DNA from: Polyangiaceae bacterium
GTDB taxonomy: Bacteria; Myxococcota_A; Polyangia; Polyangiales; Polyangiaceae
Assembly: GCA_020848455.1 (NCBI GenBank)
Contig: JADLAB010000450.1
Location: 1-34,563 of the forward strand
Length of the DNA: 34,563 nucleotides
Direction: 5' to 3'
The position numbers and the translations under genes were made by a program. Every line of letters starts with the position of its first letter. The stretch's first letter is position 1. Below the pieces are notes generated by a model. That model ran no database searches. It worked only from the letters and a program-made list of their open reading frames with translations, and had not been told where the DNA came from. Below are positions 21,123 through 27,797 of this stretch, piece by piece.

Positions 21123-22082
21123 TCAGGCAGTTCGGGCGGCTCGGGCGCGCACCGTGCGCGCCGCGAACGCGGTGATGACCTCGAAGTGGGGCTTGCGCGA
21201 CTCGCGCGAGCTCACGGCGCAGTGCGACACCACGAGCCCCGCCCCCTCGAGCAGGCGCCGCAGCGCCGCGGGCGTGAAGCCCGCGTTCACGTGGCCGTAG
21301 CGCGCCGCGAGCTCGGCGTGGCGGTGGGCGCGGAGCGCGATGACCGCGAGCACGCCGGCGGGCCTCAGCACGCGCGCCGCCTCGCGCACCACCGTGTCGG
21401 GCGCGGTCGCGTACGCCAGGCTGTTGAAGCACAGGACGGCGTCGAAGCACGGCGACTCGAACGGCAGGGCGTGCATGTCCGCCACCGCGTAGGCCACGTG
21501 CGGGTGGCGCCCGAGCCGGCGCCGCGCCTCGGCGATCATCCGCTCGCTCCGGTCGAGGCAGGTGATGCTCCGCACGCGCGGTGCGAAGAGCTCGGCGATG
21601 GCCCCGTCGCCCGAGCCGACGTCGAGCACGTCGCCCAGCGACACGAAGCCGAGCAGGCCGCGCGCCGTCGCCTCCCAGGTGCGCCCGGGCGAGTAGTGCC
21701 GCTCGAGCTGCCCGGCCACCGAGTCGGGCCAGCTCTGCGCGCCGGCGCGCGCGCGGATGAGCGCCGCCGCGCGCTTCCGGTCCTCGGCGAGCACGGCGTC
21801 GGCGAGCTCGCCCGCCACCGCCCCCCACAGCCGCTGCGCGGCAGGCGGCATCGCGCCGTCGTTGAGCCCGTAGTAGGTCGAGCTCCCGCTCGGCCGGTCG
21901 CGCACCAGGCCCGCCTCCTTGAGCTTGCCGAGGTGCGTCGAGACGCGCGACTGGCCGAGCTCCGTGATCTCGGTGAGCTCGGCCACCGTGTGCGGCGCGT
22001 GGGCCACGAGCGCCAGCAGCCGCACGCGGGTGGGGTCCGCGAACAGCTGCGCGAGGTCGACCGTGGCTTCGAGGCTCGTCAT
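21123..22082 (-). CDS. ArsR-family regulator fused to a SAM-dependent methyltransferase domain (SahR-like)
   Basis: 319-aa fusion. Residues 1-80 form a winged helix of the ArsR/SmtB type (LAQLFADPTRVRLLALV, then TELGQSRVSTHLGKLKEAGLV as the recognition region). No metal-binding Cys box is present. Residues about 120-300 form a class I methyltransferase with motif I DVLDVGSGDG (151-160), an acidic LDRSERMI strand end and a VADMHALPF motif. Such fusions next to methionine-cycle genes are known from SahR-type regulators that sense S-adenosylhomocysteine or SAM; that link is family knowledge, not proof. Being upstream of metH in the same operon, and preceded by a palindrome over its promoter, it probably represses its own operon when methylation balance changes. 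Confidence 0.9.
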   Translation of the reverse strand: MTSLEATVDLAQLFADPTRVRLLALVAHAPHTVAELTEITELGQSRVSTHLGKLKEAGLVRDRPSGSSTYYGLNDGAMPPAAQRLWGAVAGELADAVLAEDRKRAAALIRARAGAQSWPDSVAGQLERHYSPGRTWEATARGLLGFVSLGDVLDVGSGDGAIAELFAPRVRSITCLDRSERMIAEARRRLGRHPHVAYAVADMHALPFESPCFDAVLCFNSLAYATAPDTVVREAARVLRPAGVLAVIALRAHRHAELAARYGHVNAGFTPAALRRLLEGAGLVVSHCAVSSRESRKPHFEVITAFAARTVRARAARTA

Positions 22083-22097
22083 CCGGCGTCGCCAGTC

Positions 22098-22121
22098 ATC
22101 CGCTCATCATGATGTACGGAT
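22098..22121. promoter_or_regulatory. 24-bp imperfect palindrome, probable ArsR-MTase operator
   Basis: Outer arms ATCCG (22098-22102) and CGGAT (22117-22121) plus a perfect central CATCATGATG (22105-22114); only the two positions between arm and centre on each side fail to pair. 20 of 24 bases are symmetric. It overlaps the predicted -10 of the ArsR-MTase/metH operon and lies 16 bp before its start codon. Length and two-part symmetry fit a winged-helix dimer. Confidence 0.7.
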
Positions 22122-22145
22122 ACCAAGCCCGAGCCGACCGGTCAA
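22117..22145 (-). promoter_or_regulatory. Promoter of the ArsR-MTase/metH operon
   Basis: Read on the minus strand: TTGACC (22145-22140), a 17-bp spacer and TATCCG (22122-22117). The -10 overlaps one arm of the palindrome, so a bound repressor would block RNA polymerase. Confidence 0.6.
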
Positions 22146-22176
22146 GGAGCCGGGACACGAACGGCGGCGACCGCGA

Positions 22177-22182
22177 TAGGCT
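22177..22182 (+). promoter_or_regulatory. -10 element TAGGCT, leaderless, for the carbonic-anhydrase-like gene
   Basis: TAGGCT ends 7 nt before ATG 22190, with no Shine-Dalgarno in between. The -35 zone shows only a weak GGGACA (22152-22157). This promoter is about 55 bp from the palindrome, so the ArsR site probably does not cover it. Confidence 0.5.
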
Positions 22183-22189
22183 GTCGGCC

Positions 22190-22657
22190 ATGAGCCACGA
22201 CGCCCCGACCCCGGTCTTCGAGGACGAGTACGACGCGAGCCACCCCGAGGCCCTGGCGCTCTACTGCTCCGACGGGCGCTTCACGCGCGGCGTCGAGCGT
22301 CTGATGCAGCACCTCGGGCACGACCGGCTCGACACGCTCACGATGCCGGGCGGTCCGGCCTTGCTCGAGACGAAGAGCGCCGCCCTCGTCGAGGTGGGCG
22401 CCGTGCGCAGCGCGCTGTCCTTCCTCGTCGACGGTCACCACATCAAGGAGCTGCTGCTGGTGGCGCACGCGGGCTGTGGCTACTACCGGCGGCGCTACCC
22501 CATCCACGAGCCGGCGCAGATCCACGCGCAGCAGCTCGCCGATCTGCGCGCCGCGGCGGCGTGGGCCCGGCGGGCGCTCACCGTCGCGTCCATCGACCTC
22601 TTCTACGCCACGACCGAGCACGGTCGCGTCGCCTTCCACGCGGTGCCGGCCGACTGA
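22190..22657 (+). CDS. Beta-carbonic-anhydrase-superfamily protein, short and divergent
   Basis: 155-aa protein with the zinc-site pattern of beta-carbonic anhydrases: Cys26-Ser-Asp28-Gly-Arg30 (LYCSDGRF) and His93-Ala-Gly-Cys96 (VAHAGCGYY). Zinc ligands Cys26, His93 and Cys96 and the catalytic Asp-Arg pair are therefore all present. It is shorter than usual beta-CAs (about 200 aa) and lacks a recognisable N-terminal dimerisation arm. It could hydrate CO2, or belong to one of the beta-CA-fold groups with other activity. The next-to-last part carries Tyr-rich and Arg-rich loops (YYRRRYP). ATG 22190 is preferred over an upstream in-frame ATG (22109) because of the promoter hexamer just before it and the conserved region starting soon after. 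Confidence 0.7.
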   Translation: MSHDAPTPVFEDEYDASHPEALALYCSDGRFTRGVERLMQHLGHDRLDTLTMPGGPALLETKSAALVEVGAVRSALSFLVDGHHIKELLLVAHAGCGYYRRRYPIHEPAQIHAQQLADLRAAAAWARRALTVASIDLFYATTEHGRVAFHAVPAD

Positions 22658-22693
22658 GACCGGCGGCGCCGCGCGCGCCCCCGCGCGAGCTGC

Positions 22694-22699
22694 TAGCCT
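22694..22699 (+). promoter_or_regulatory. Possible -10 element TAGCCT for the 22740 gene
   Basis: TAGCCT lies 40 nt upstream of ATG 22740, predicting a leader of about 33 nt that contains GAGGTG as ribosome binding site. No clear -35. Confidence 0.35.
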
Positions 22700-22739
22700 T
22701 GGGTGCAGGCTTCGACCTTCGCCGTTCGAGGTGCCCCCC

Positions 22740-23474
22740 ATGCACACTTCCTCTCGCCGGCTCGCGGTGTGCGCGCTCGTGCTCGCCGGTGTCGCCGTGT
22801 CCGTGCCCGCCCTCGGTGCCGACCCCGAGGCGCCCCCGGCGCCCGACTGTCCGCCGGGCGCGGTGTGCGAGGCGGTCGACGTCGGCCCGACCGCGGAGCC
22901 GAAGGAGCCCGCGGAGCCCGAGCTCGCGCCCGACGCGGGCCCCCTCGATGCACCCCCGGTGGTCCCACCGGTCGACGACGCGTATCGCTCGCCGGGCTAC
23001 GATGAGCCGAGCTTCGCCCTCCCACCGGACGCGCCCGCCCGGCTCGACTACGCCGCCGGCGATCCCGTGCCGCCCGGGTACCACCTGTCGGACAGCCCGA
23101 ACGATGTGCTGCTCGTCCTCGGGTGCACGCTCGTCACGGTGAGCTACCTGCCGCCGCTCCTCATCGCGGTGACGGCCGCCGCCACCGAGAACCCCGATCT
23201 GGCGCCGTACATGGTCCTCGGGGTGCCGCTCATCGGCCCGCCGCTCTTCAGCGAGCTCGTCGACGCCAGCCGCCCCGTGCGGATCCTCAACGTCACGGCC
23301 GGCGTGACCCAGGGCGTCGGCCTCGCGTTCATGGGTCTCGCCTTTGCGGCGAGCGAGACGACTCTCTTCCGCGACGATCTCGCGCTCGACCCGAGCCCGC
23401 TCGCGCCGCGCGTCGCGGTCGCGCCCTTCGCGTCCCCGACGGCGGCCGGTCTCGTGGTCGGCGGCACGCTGTGA
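22740..23474 (+). CDS. Hypothetical exported/membrane protein
   Basis: 244-aa protein with a Sec signal peptide (about 1-27, ending PALGA) and a Pro/Glu/Asp-rich low-complexity region with two Cys (DCPPGAVCE, 37-44). A GYHLSDSPND motif (113-122) leads into two or three hydrophobic segments at about 122-147, 155-170 and 183-204. This arrangement (signal peptide, acidic Pro-rich linker, Y-H-x-x-x-S-x-x-N motif, membrane helices) resembles small myxobacterial envelope proteins of unknown role, but I cannot name a family. GAGGTG precedes ATG 22740. Ends convergent with the next lipoprotein gene. Confidence 0.75.
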   Translation: MHTSSRRLAVCALVLAGVAVSVPALGADPEAPPAPDCPPGAVCEAVDVGPTAEPKEPAEPELAPDAGPLDAPPVVPPVDDAYRSPGYDEPSFALPPDAPARLDYAAGDPVPPGYHLSDSPNDVLLVLGCTLVTVSYLPPLLIAVTAAATENPDLAPYMVLGVPLIGPPLFSELVDASRPVRILNVTAGVTQGVGLAFMGLAFAASETTLFRDDLALDPSPLAPRVAVAPFASPTAAGLVVGGTL

Positions 23475-23511
23475 CGGCGCGAGCGCGCCGCGCGCCGCAC
23501 ACCGGCGCCGT
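23474..23511. terminator. Hairpin pair between convergent genes
   Basis: Outer arms ACGGCGC (23474-23480) and GCGCCGT (23505-23511) enclose an inner hairpin GCGCG/CGCGC (23483-23487 and 23491-23495). It fills the gap between the two stop codons. Confidence 0.45.
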
Positions 23512-23954
23512 CAGCCCTTGCGCACGTTGAGGGAGATCTTGTCGATCGCGTCGACGCCATCGCCCGGCTGGGCGGTGACCCGCAGCACGACCTCGCCACT
23601 CTCGGCGAGCCCGGGCAGCTGGCAGTTCATCTTCATCTCGCAGTCGCCGGAGTGCGCGCCGCCGATGTTCGAGGTCGTGCCGCACACCGACACCGAGACG
23701 TCGTTCGTGCTGCAGGACACGTGGCCGATGGTCTTGCCCTCCTGGAGCACGTCGATCTCGTAGCGGACCAACAGGTGCTTCGAGCCGTGCCACTTGCCGT
23801 CGGTGTCCGCCCACAGGGCGAGCCTCTGCGAGGTCACGGGCAGGCGCACCTCGACGGTCCCCGGCCCGTGGAGCTCGGCCGTCACGACGATGTCCCCGCG
23901 GCAGGCGACGAGGCCGAGCGCACACGCGGCGAGCACGAGAGCGGGCTTGTGCAT
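23511..23954 (-). CDS. Hypothetical lipoprotein with beta-sandwich-like body
   Basis: 147-aa protein with a signal peptide and lipobox (ALGLVAC, Cys18). The mature part is made of short beta-type stretches (IVVTAELHGPGTVEVRLPV, LLVRYEIDVLQ, VVLRVTAQPGD) with four Cys around VSCSTNDVSVSVCG and DCEMKMNC, likely disulfides. The frame is open further upstream, but ATG 23954 gives the lipoprotein signal and has a promoter just before it. No family recognised. Confidence 0.7.
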   Translation of the reverse strand: MHKPALVLAACALGLVACRGDIVVTAELHGPGTVEVRLPVTSQRLALWADTDGKWHGSKHLLVRYEIDVLQEGKTIGHVSCSTNDVSVSVCGTTSNIGGAHSGDCEMKMNCQLPGLAESGEVVLRVTAQPGDGVDAIDKISLNVRKG

Positions 23955-23961
23955 GCCGGGG

Positions 23962-23990
23962 AGTCGAGCGCGGCCCCGCCGGGAGGTCAA
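23962..23990 (-). promoter_or_regulatory. Candidate leaderless promoter TTGACC-17-TCGACT
   Basis: On the minus strand, TTGACC (23990-23985), a 17-bp spacer and TCGACT (23967-23962), which ends 7 nt before ATG 23954. Good -35 and ideal spacing; the -10 lacks the conserved A. Confidence 0.45.
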
Positions 23991-24003
23991 GGCGCCCCGC
24001 GCC

Positions 24004-24711
24004 TCAGCCCGCCTCGAGCTCGGCCAGGCTCGTCTCGAAGAAGCTCCGCACCTCGGCCATGAGCTCCTCGATGCCGCGCCCCGCGACCTCGATGGGCGCG
24101 CCATAGCGCACCGAGACGGGCACGCCGTGGCGCATGCTGCGGCCGGCGGCGGGCAGCACGCGGCGCGTGCCGCTGATGGCGATGGGCACGATGGGCGTCC
24201 CGGTCGCGAGCGCGAGGTGGAAGCCGCCCTTCTTCAGCGGGCCGATGGCCCCGGTGCGCGAGCGCGTGCCCTCTGGCGCGATCCACACCGACACGCCGCT
24301 CCGGATCTGCTCGCCGGCACGCTCGAGCGCCTGGACGGCGGCCGAGCGGTTGCCGCGATCGACCTCGACCATGCCGGCGGCGCGCATCGCTCGGCCCCAC
24401 ACGGGCACGCGGAAGAGCTCCTTCTTCGCGACCATACGCAGGCGCGTCGCCGGCACGGTCGCGAAGACGACCGGGATGTCGACGTGGCTCTGGTGGTTCG
24501 ACATGTAGACGAAGGCCCGGCCGGCGGGCACGCGCTCGGTACCCTCCACCGTCAGGGTCACACGGGCGCGCGCCAGCACCCGCTCGCCGAGCGCACGAGT
24601 CCGGCCGTCGATCACCGCCGGATCGATGCGTCCCGTGACGCCCTCGAGAAAGGTCGGCACGGTGACGCGCGCGAGCTCGAAGACCGAGAGCAGACTGAGA
24701 CCGATGCCCAT
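24004..24711 (-). CDS. 1-acyl-sn-glycerol-3-phosphate acyltransferase family protein (PlsC-like)
   Basis: 235-aa membrane-associated acyltransferase that would transfer a fatty acyl chain to lysophosphatidic acid or a similar acceptor. The catalytic HX4D motif is His73-Asp78 (SNHQSHVD). The acceptor-binding motif is EGTRS (147-151). Supporting segments are AKKELFRVPVWGRAMR (95-110) and GTPIVPIAISGTRRVLP. The first 25 residues are hydrophobic enough to anchor it at the inner membrane. Length fits the family. It lies between a crotonase gene upstream and a lipoprotein gene downstream, all on the minus strand, but separate promoter-like sequences suggest independent transcription. Confidence 0.92.
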   Translation of the reverse strand: MGIGLSLLSVFELARVTVPTFLEGVTGRIDPAVIDGRTRALGERVLARARVTLTVEGTERVPAGRAFVYMSNHQSHVDIPVVFATVPATRLRMVAKKELFRVPVWGRAMRAAGMVEVDRGNRSAAVQALERAGEQIRSGVSVWIAPEGTRSRTGAIGPLKKGGFHLALATGTPIVPIAISGTRRVLPAAGRSMRHGVPVSVRYGAPIEVAGRGIEELMAEVRSFFETSLAELEAG

Positions 24712-24724
24712 GGGGTCGGCGCCG

Positions 24725-24755
24725 ATTAGAGCACGGCGCGCCGGCCCCGGGTCAA
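24725..24755 (-). promoter_or_regulatory. Candidate promoter of the PlsC-like gene
   Basis: On the minus strand, TTGACC (24755-24750), a 19-bp spacer and TCTAAT (24730-24725), which ends 13 nt before ATG 24711. TCTAAT differs from TATAAT at one position. The spacer is at the long end. Confidence 0.45.
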
Positions 24756-24771
24756 CGAGCTCCGCCGCCGC

Positions 24772-25473
24772 TCAGGGTCCGACCGGCGGGGTCAGGCGCG
24801 CCATGTCCTCGACGAGGGTGTCGCGCACGTAGCGGATGGTGCGGCCGCGCAGGCTCTGCTTCGTCTTGGCGAAGGCATCGCGCGCCAGCGTGGCGAGCCG
24901 GCTCGCGTGCGCGAGCGCGCGCGGGAGGAGCGCCGCCTCGTCGGCGAGCTCGTCGAGCCAGCCGATGCGCGCCGCCTCGTCGGGGTCGACGACCTTGGCG
25001 AAGAGCGTCGCCGCCGTGAGCTCGCGCGGCTCGAGCCGGTCGCGCGCGAGCTCCATCGCGAGGATCGGCACGGGCATGCCGATCTGCACCTCGTTGAGCC
25101 CGATGCGGTACGCGCCCCGCGCGCCCACGCGCAGATCGCCCGTGAGGACGACGAGCGCCCCGCCGGCGAGGGCGTGACCGCCGCACGCGACGACGAGCGG
25201 CAGCGGCAGGCCGTAGAGGCGCAGGAGCAGCTCGCCCCCGTGGGCCACGAGCGCGCGGGCCGCGTCGACGCCGGTCATCATGGTGCGGAGATCGAAGCCG
25301 GCGCAGAAGCGCCCGACGCGACCCGTGAGCACCACCGCCTTCGCCTCGCGCTCGGCGCGGTCGAGGGCGGCGCCGAGGGAGTCGATCATCGCGTGGCCGA
25401 GCGCGTTGGCCTTGCCGTCGTCCATGCGGATGACGGCGGTCCCGTCCGTGAGCTCGTAGGTCGTGAGTTCCAT
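24772..25473 (-). CDS. Crotonase/enoyl-CoA hydratase family protein
   Basis: 233-aa crotonase-fold protein acting on an acyl-CoA. The oxyanion-hole elements are FCAGFDLRTMM (56-66) and HALAGGALVVLTGD (100-113), followed by YRIGLNEVQIGMPVP. In true enoyl-CoA hydratases two glutamates activate water: the one at GGxxCELA appears replaced by Leu here, while the second (Glu128 in LNEVQIG) is kept. So the reaction may be isomerase-, hydrolase- or otherwise crotonase-type rather than hydration. ATG 25473 is preferred over longer upstream starts because AGGAGGAG sits just before it and the family begins there. A PH-like membrane protein gene diverges 141 bp away. Confidence 0.87.
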   Translation of the reverse strand: MELTTYELTDGTAVIRMDDGKANALGHAMIDSLGAALDRAEREAKAVVLTGRVGRFCAGFDLRTMMTGVDAARALVAHGGELLLRLYGLPLPLVVACGGHALAGGALVVLTGDLRVGARGAYRIGLNEVQIGMPVPILAMELARDRLEPRELTAATLFAKVVDPDEAARIGWLDELADEAALLPRALAHASRLATLARDAFAKTKQSLRGRTIRYVRDTLVEDMARLTPPVGP

Positions 25474-25600
25474 CGCTCCTCCTGCCCGAGCGCCGGCGGC
25501 ACGCGCCGCGCTCCCGGCCGAACCGAGGTACACCGGCCCGCGCGCGCGGGCACGCGGGAAGCGCCGGATGCGCGCCATCGGCAGGGGCACCGCCACGGGG

Positions 25601-25606
25601 TATGCT
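25601..25606 (+). promoter_or_regulatory. -10 element TATGCT, leaderless, for the PH-like gene
   Basis: TATGCT ends 8 nt before ATG 25615. TCGGCA 17 bp upstream (25578-25583) matches a -35 at four of six positions. No ribosome binding site lies between. Confidence 0.5.
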
Positions 25607-25614
25607 CGGGGCCC

Positions 25615-26241
25615 ATGAGCCGCGACACGGACGACTACGCCAAGAAGTTCATGGCCGGCGAGAGCGCGCTCGGGAGCTCGCGCGTGCGCATGCCCGGCTG
25701 GTTCTTCGGCCTGATGGGCGGCTTGGCCCTGCTCACCCTCGTGGCGGGCATCGCCACCCTGGCGACGGCGGGCCTGGCGGGCCTGGTCCCGATCCTGTTC
25801 TCGCTGCCGCTGCTCGTCGTCGTGACACTGCTCTTCTCGCACGTGCGGGTCACCGTGTCGGCGGCGCAGCTCGTCGTGCAGTACGGGCTCTTCGGCCCGA
25901 AGGTCCCGCTCGAGCGCATCACGCACGTGTCGGCCGAGGCCTACGACTGGAAGAAGTTCGGCGGCTGGGGCATCAAGTGGAGCCGCGACGGCACGACGGC
26001 GTACAGCGTCCCGGGCGGCAACGGGCGCGTCGTGCGCGTCCACTACCTCGACCCCAAGGGCAAGGAGAAGAAGGTGGTCGTGAGCGTCGACGACGCCGAC
26101 GGCATGGCGGCCGCCATCCAGCTCGCGCGCGCGGGCCGGACGGCGGGGACCGGGGTGCGCGTCGCGGCGGAGCCCCCGGCCGAGGTCGACGACGCCGTCG
26201 ATGCGGACGCGGCGGACGAGCGCCTCCGGCGGCAGCGCTGA
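25615..26241 (+). CDS. Two-helix membrane protein with bacterial PH-like domain
   Basis: 208-aa protein. A charged N-terminus is followed by two membrane helices at about 29-50 and 53-75. A beta-rich domain (about 76-165) contains VRVTVSAAQLVVQYGLFGPK, then EAYDWKKFGGWGIKWSRDG and TAYSVPGGNGRVVRVHY. The Gly-Gly-Trp-Gly-Ile and AYSVPGG motifs are typical of small PH-like membrane proteins of unknown role. The tail is acidic and charged. Start at ATG 25615. Ends only 5 bp from the stop of the convergent FGE-like gene, so there is no room for a separate terminator. Confidence 0.75.
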   Translation: MSRDTDDYAKKFMAGESALGSSRVRMPGWFFGLMGGLALLTLVAGIATLATAGLAGLVPILFSLPLLVVVTLLFSHVRVTVSAAQLVVQYGLFGPKVPLERITHVSAEAYDWKKFGGWGIKWSRDGTTAYSVPGGNGRVVRVHYLDPKGKEKKVVVSVDDADGMAAAIQLARAGRTAGTGVRVAAEPPAEVDDAVDADAADERLRRQR

Positions 26242-26246
26242 CGGGC

Positions 26247-27464
26247 CTACTTCTTCGGCTTCTTGCCCTTGGGCTTCTTCGGCGCCGCGCCCTTCGGAGC
26301 GTGCTTCGTCTCCTTGGCGTGGCCGAGGACACGCGTCGCGTCGGTGCCGTCGACCGCGGCCGGGCCGAGCAGCGTGCCGCAGAGCGTGTGGCAGCGCACG
26401 TCACCCGCCTTGCAGGTGCACTGCCCCTTGTCCTTCAGATCGAGCTTCTGCCGCGCGTCGGCGACGTCGAAGCCCGCCAGGCGCTCCACCATGTCCCACT
26501 TGTCGCCCTTCCTGATCTGCCCGGGCGTGCGCGGATCGTTCGCGGCGCCGTCGGGCGCGGAGCAGCAGCGAAAGGACAGGTAGTAGTAGTAGAAGCCCTC
26601 GTCGTGCGTGTAGATCTTGGGCCGGCACTGGTTGCGCACGCCCTTGTACCAGGGGCCTCCGGTGTTGACGCTCTCGAACTTCGCGTGCGGCGACTCGGCC
26701 GCGACGACCTCGTCGGCGTTGGCCGGCAAGTCCGCCACGCCGAAGGGGCTCACGCATTGCGGCTGGCTGCCGCTCGGCACGCCGCGCCACAGCCGCGCGA
26801 GCTCGGCCGGGTCGCGCTTGCCGACCTTCTTCATGTTGGGGCCGTCCCACTTGTGATCGCCGTTGCATTTGCGCGCGTCGCGCTCGTAGCCGTACGGGAA
26901 GGGGAGCATGTCGGGCCCCTCGCAGGCGAAGTTCCACTCGCTCTCGGTGCACATGCGCTTGCCGACCGCCGCGCACTTCACCTGCGCCTGGTAGAAGGCG
27001 TTCATCACCTCCGGGCGCACGCCCTTCTTGTTCGGCCACTCGTAGGTGTCGATGCAGTAGCGCTTCTTGACCTTCTGCCCGAGGCAGCGGCTCGTCGGCG
27101 CGAAGCGCTCGCACACGCGCTTCTTGTTCGACTCGTCCCACCACTCCTCGAGGCAGGTGTGCTCGACCTCGGTGCAGTAGTCTCCCTCGACGAGCTGCAT
27201 GCCGTCGGGGCACGACGCCGGTCCCGCCACGGGCGCGGGCGCGGGCGGCTCGACCGCGGCGAGGGCGGTCGGCGGCGGCGAAGGAGCGCTCGCGACCGCC
27301 GGCGCCGCGCTCGCGACCGGGCTCGTGCCCACCCCGAGACCGGGCGCGAGCGCCGCCTGGTCCTGCCCGGCGGGCACGGCGAGAGGCGGCGTCTCGCTCG
27401 TCGGGAGCTGGGCGGTGCACGCCGCGAGGCCGAGCACGAGGGATGGGAGCACGAGTCGCTTCAT
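26247..27464 (-). CDS. Lipoprotein with formylglycine-generating-enzyme (SUMF1)-like domain
   Basis: 405-aa exported protein. The lipobox is LGLAAC (Cys16), followed by an Ala/Pro linker to about residue 82. The SUMF1-like C-type-lectin fold runs from about 83 to 300, with KKRYCIDTYEWPN (133-145), AAVGKRMCTESEWNFACEG (165-183) and a final WYKGVRNQCRPKIYTH ... LSFRCC segment. These match the family core A-x-G-K-R-L-x-T-E-x-E-W. Cys content is unusually high and suggests disulfides. A Lys-rich tail (KKPKGKKPKK) ends the protein. True FGE oxidises a Cys in sulfatases, but many family members are binding or other proteins. No partner sulfatase with CxPxR is in the window, so function is open. Confidence 0.85.
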   Translation of the reverse strand: MKRLVLPSLVLGLAACTAQLPTSETPPLAVPAGQDQAALAPGLGVGTSPVASAAPAVASAPSPPPTALAAVEPPAPAPVAGPASCPDGMQLVEGDYCTEVEHTCLEEWWDESNKKRVCERFAPTSRCLGQKVKKRYCIDTYEWPNKKGVRPEVMNAFYQAQVKCAAVGKRMCTESEWNFACEGPDMLPFPYGYERDARKCNGDHKWDGPNMKKVGKRDPAELARLWRGVPSGSQPQCVSPFGVADLPANADEVVAAESPHAKFESVNTGGPWYKGVRNQCRPKIYTHDEGFYYYYLSFRCCSAPDGAANDPRTPGQIRKGDKWDMVERLAGFDVADARQKLDLKDKGQCTCKAGDVRCHTLCGTLLGPAAVDGTDATRVLGHAKETKHAPKGAAPKKPKGKKPKK

Positions 27465-27515
27465 GGGGGGATCCGGGGCGAAGAACGCCGCTCGGGGAGT
27501 TCATAGTTCACGGCG

Positions 27516-27536
27516 CCCGAAATATCGAATTCCGGG
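27516..27536. repeat. AT-rich imperfect inverted repeat upstream of the FGE-like lipoprotein gene
   Basis: CCCGAAAT (27516-27523) and ATTCCGGG (27529-27536) around ATCGA; 7 of 8 pairs match. It is the most AT-rich spot in the area and lies about 52-72 bp before ATG 27464, with a GAACTATGAACT direct repeat between. A regulator site or promoter is possible. Confidence 0.35.
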
Positions 27537-27560
27537 CTCCCTGCGGCGGCGCACCTCGGC

Positions 27561-27797
27561 TCAGCGCGCCGCGCCCCGGATGCGCGCGAGCACGGCCCGG
27601 GCCGTCGTCGTGAGCCCCTCGGGGTCGAGCGCCGCCTCGAGCGTGCGGAGCTCGCGCGTCGCCGCGAAGGCCTCGCGGCGGCCGTCGACGTCGAGATCGT
27701 GCCAGGCGGGGTGGGCGCACACCCGTCCCCCGGGGTCGCGCGCCCGGTGGGCGCTCGTCACCTCCGCGACGAGCCGGCTCTGGTCGTCGGCGGTCAC
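27561..27797 (-). CDS. 78-aa hypothetical protein translationally coupled to the ECF sigma factor
   Basis: Small protein starting at GTG 27797, whose first bases overlap the TGA of the sigma gene (27796-27794) as GTGA. It is mostly helical and charged. Cys27, His29 and His33 (VCAHPAWHD) could bind a metal, but this is not the H-x3-C-x2-C motif of zinc anti-sigma factors. No family recognised. Position directly after the sigma gene suggests a regulator or partner of the sigma factor. The frame is open upstream, so a slightly earlier GTG (27803) is possible. Confidence 0.6.
   Translation of the reverse strand: MTADDQSRLVAEVTSAHRARDPGGRVCAHPAWHDLDVDGRREAFAATRELRTLEAALDPEGLTTTARAVLARIRGAAR

Noticed and set aside
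22083-22189. Cobalamin or SAM riboswitch upstream of the metH operon
   Set aside because: The leader is only some tens of bases long, carries no B12-box or SAM-box pattern I recognise, and is explained by the palindrome and promoter.
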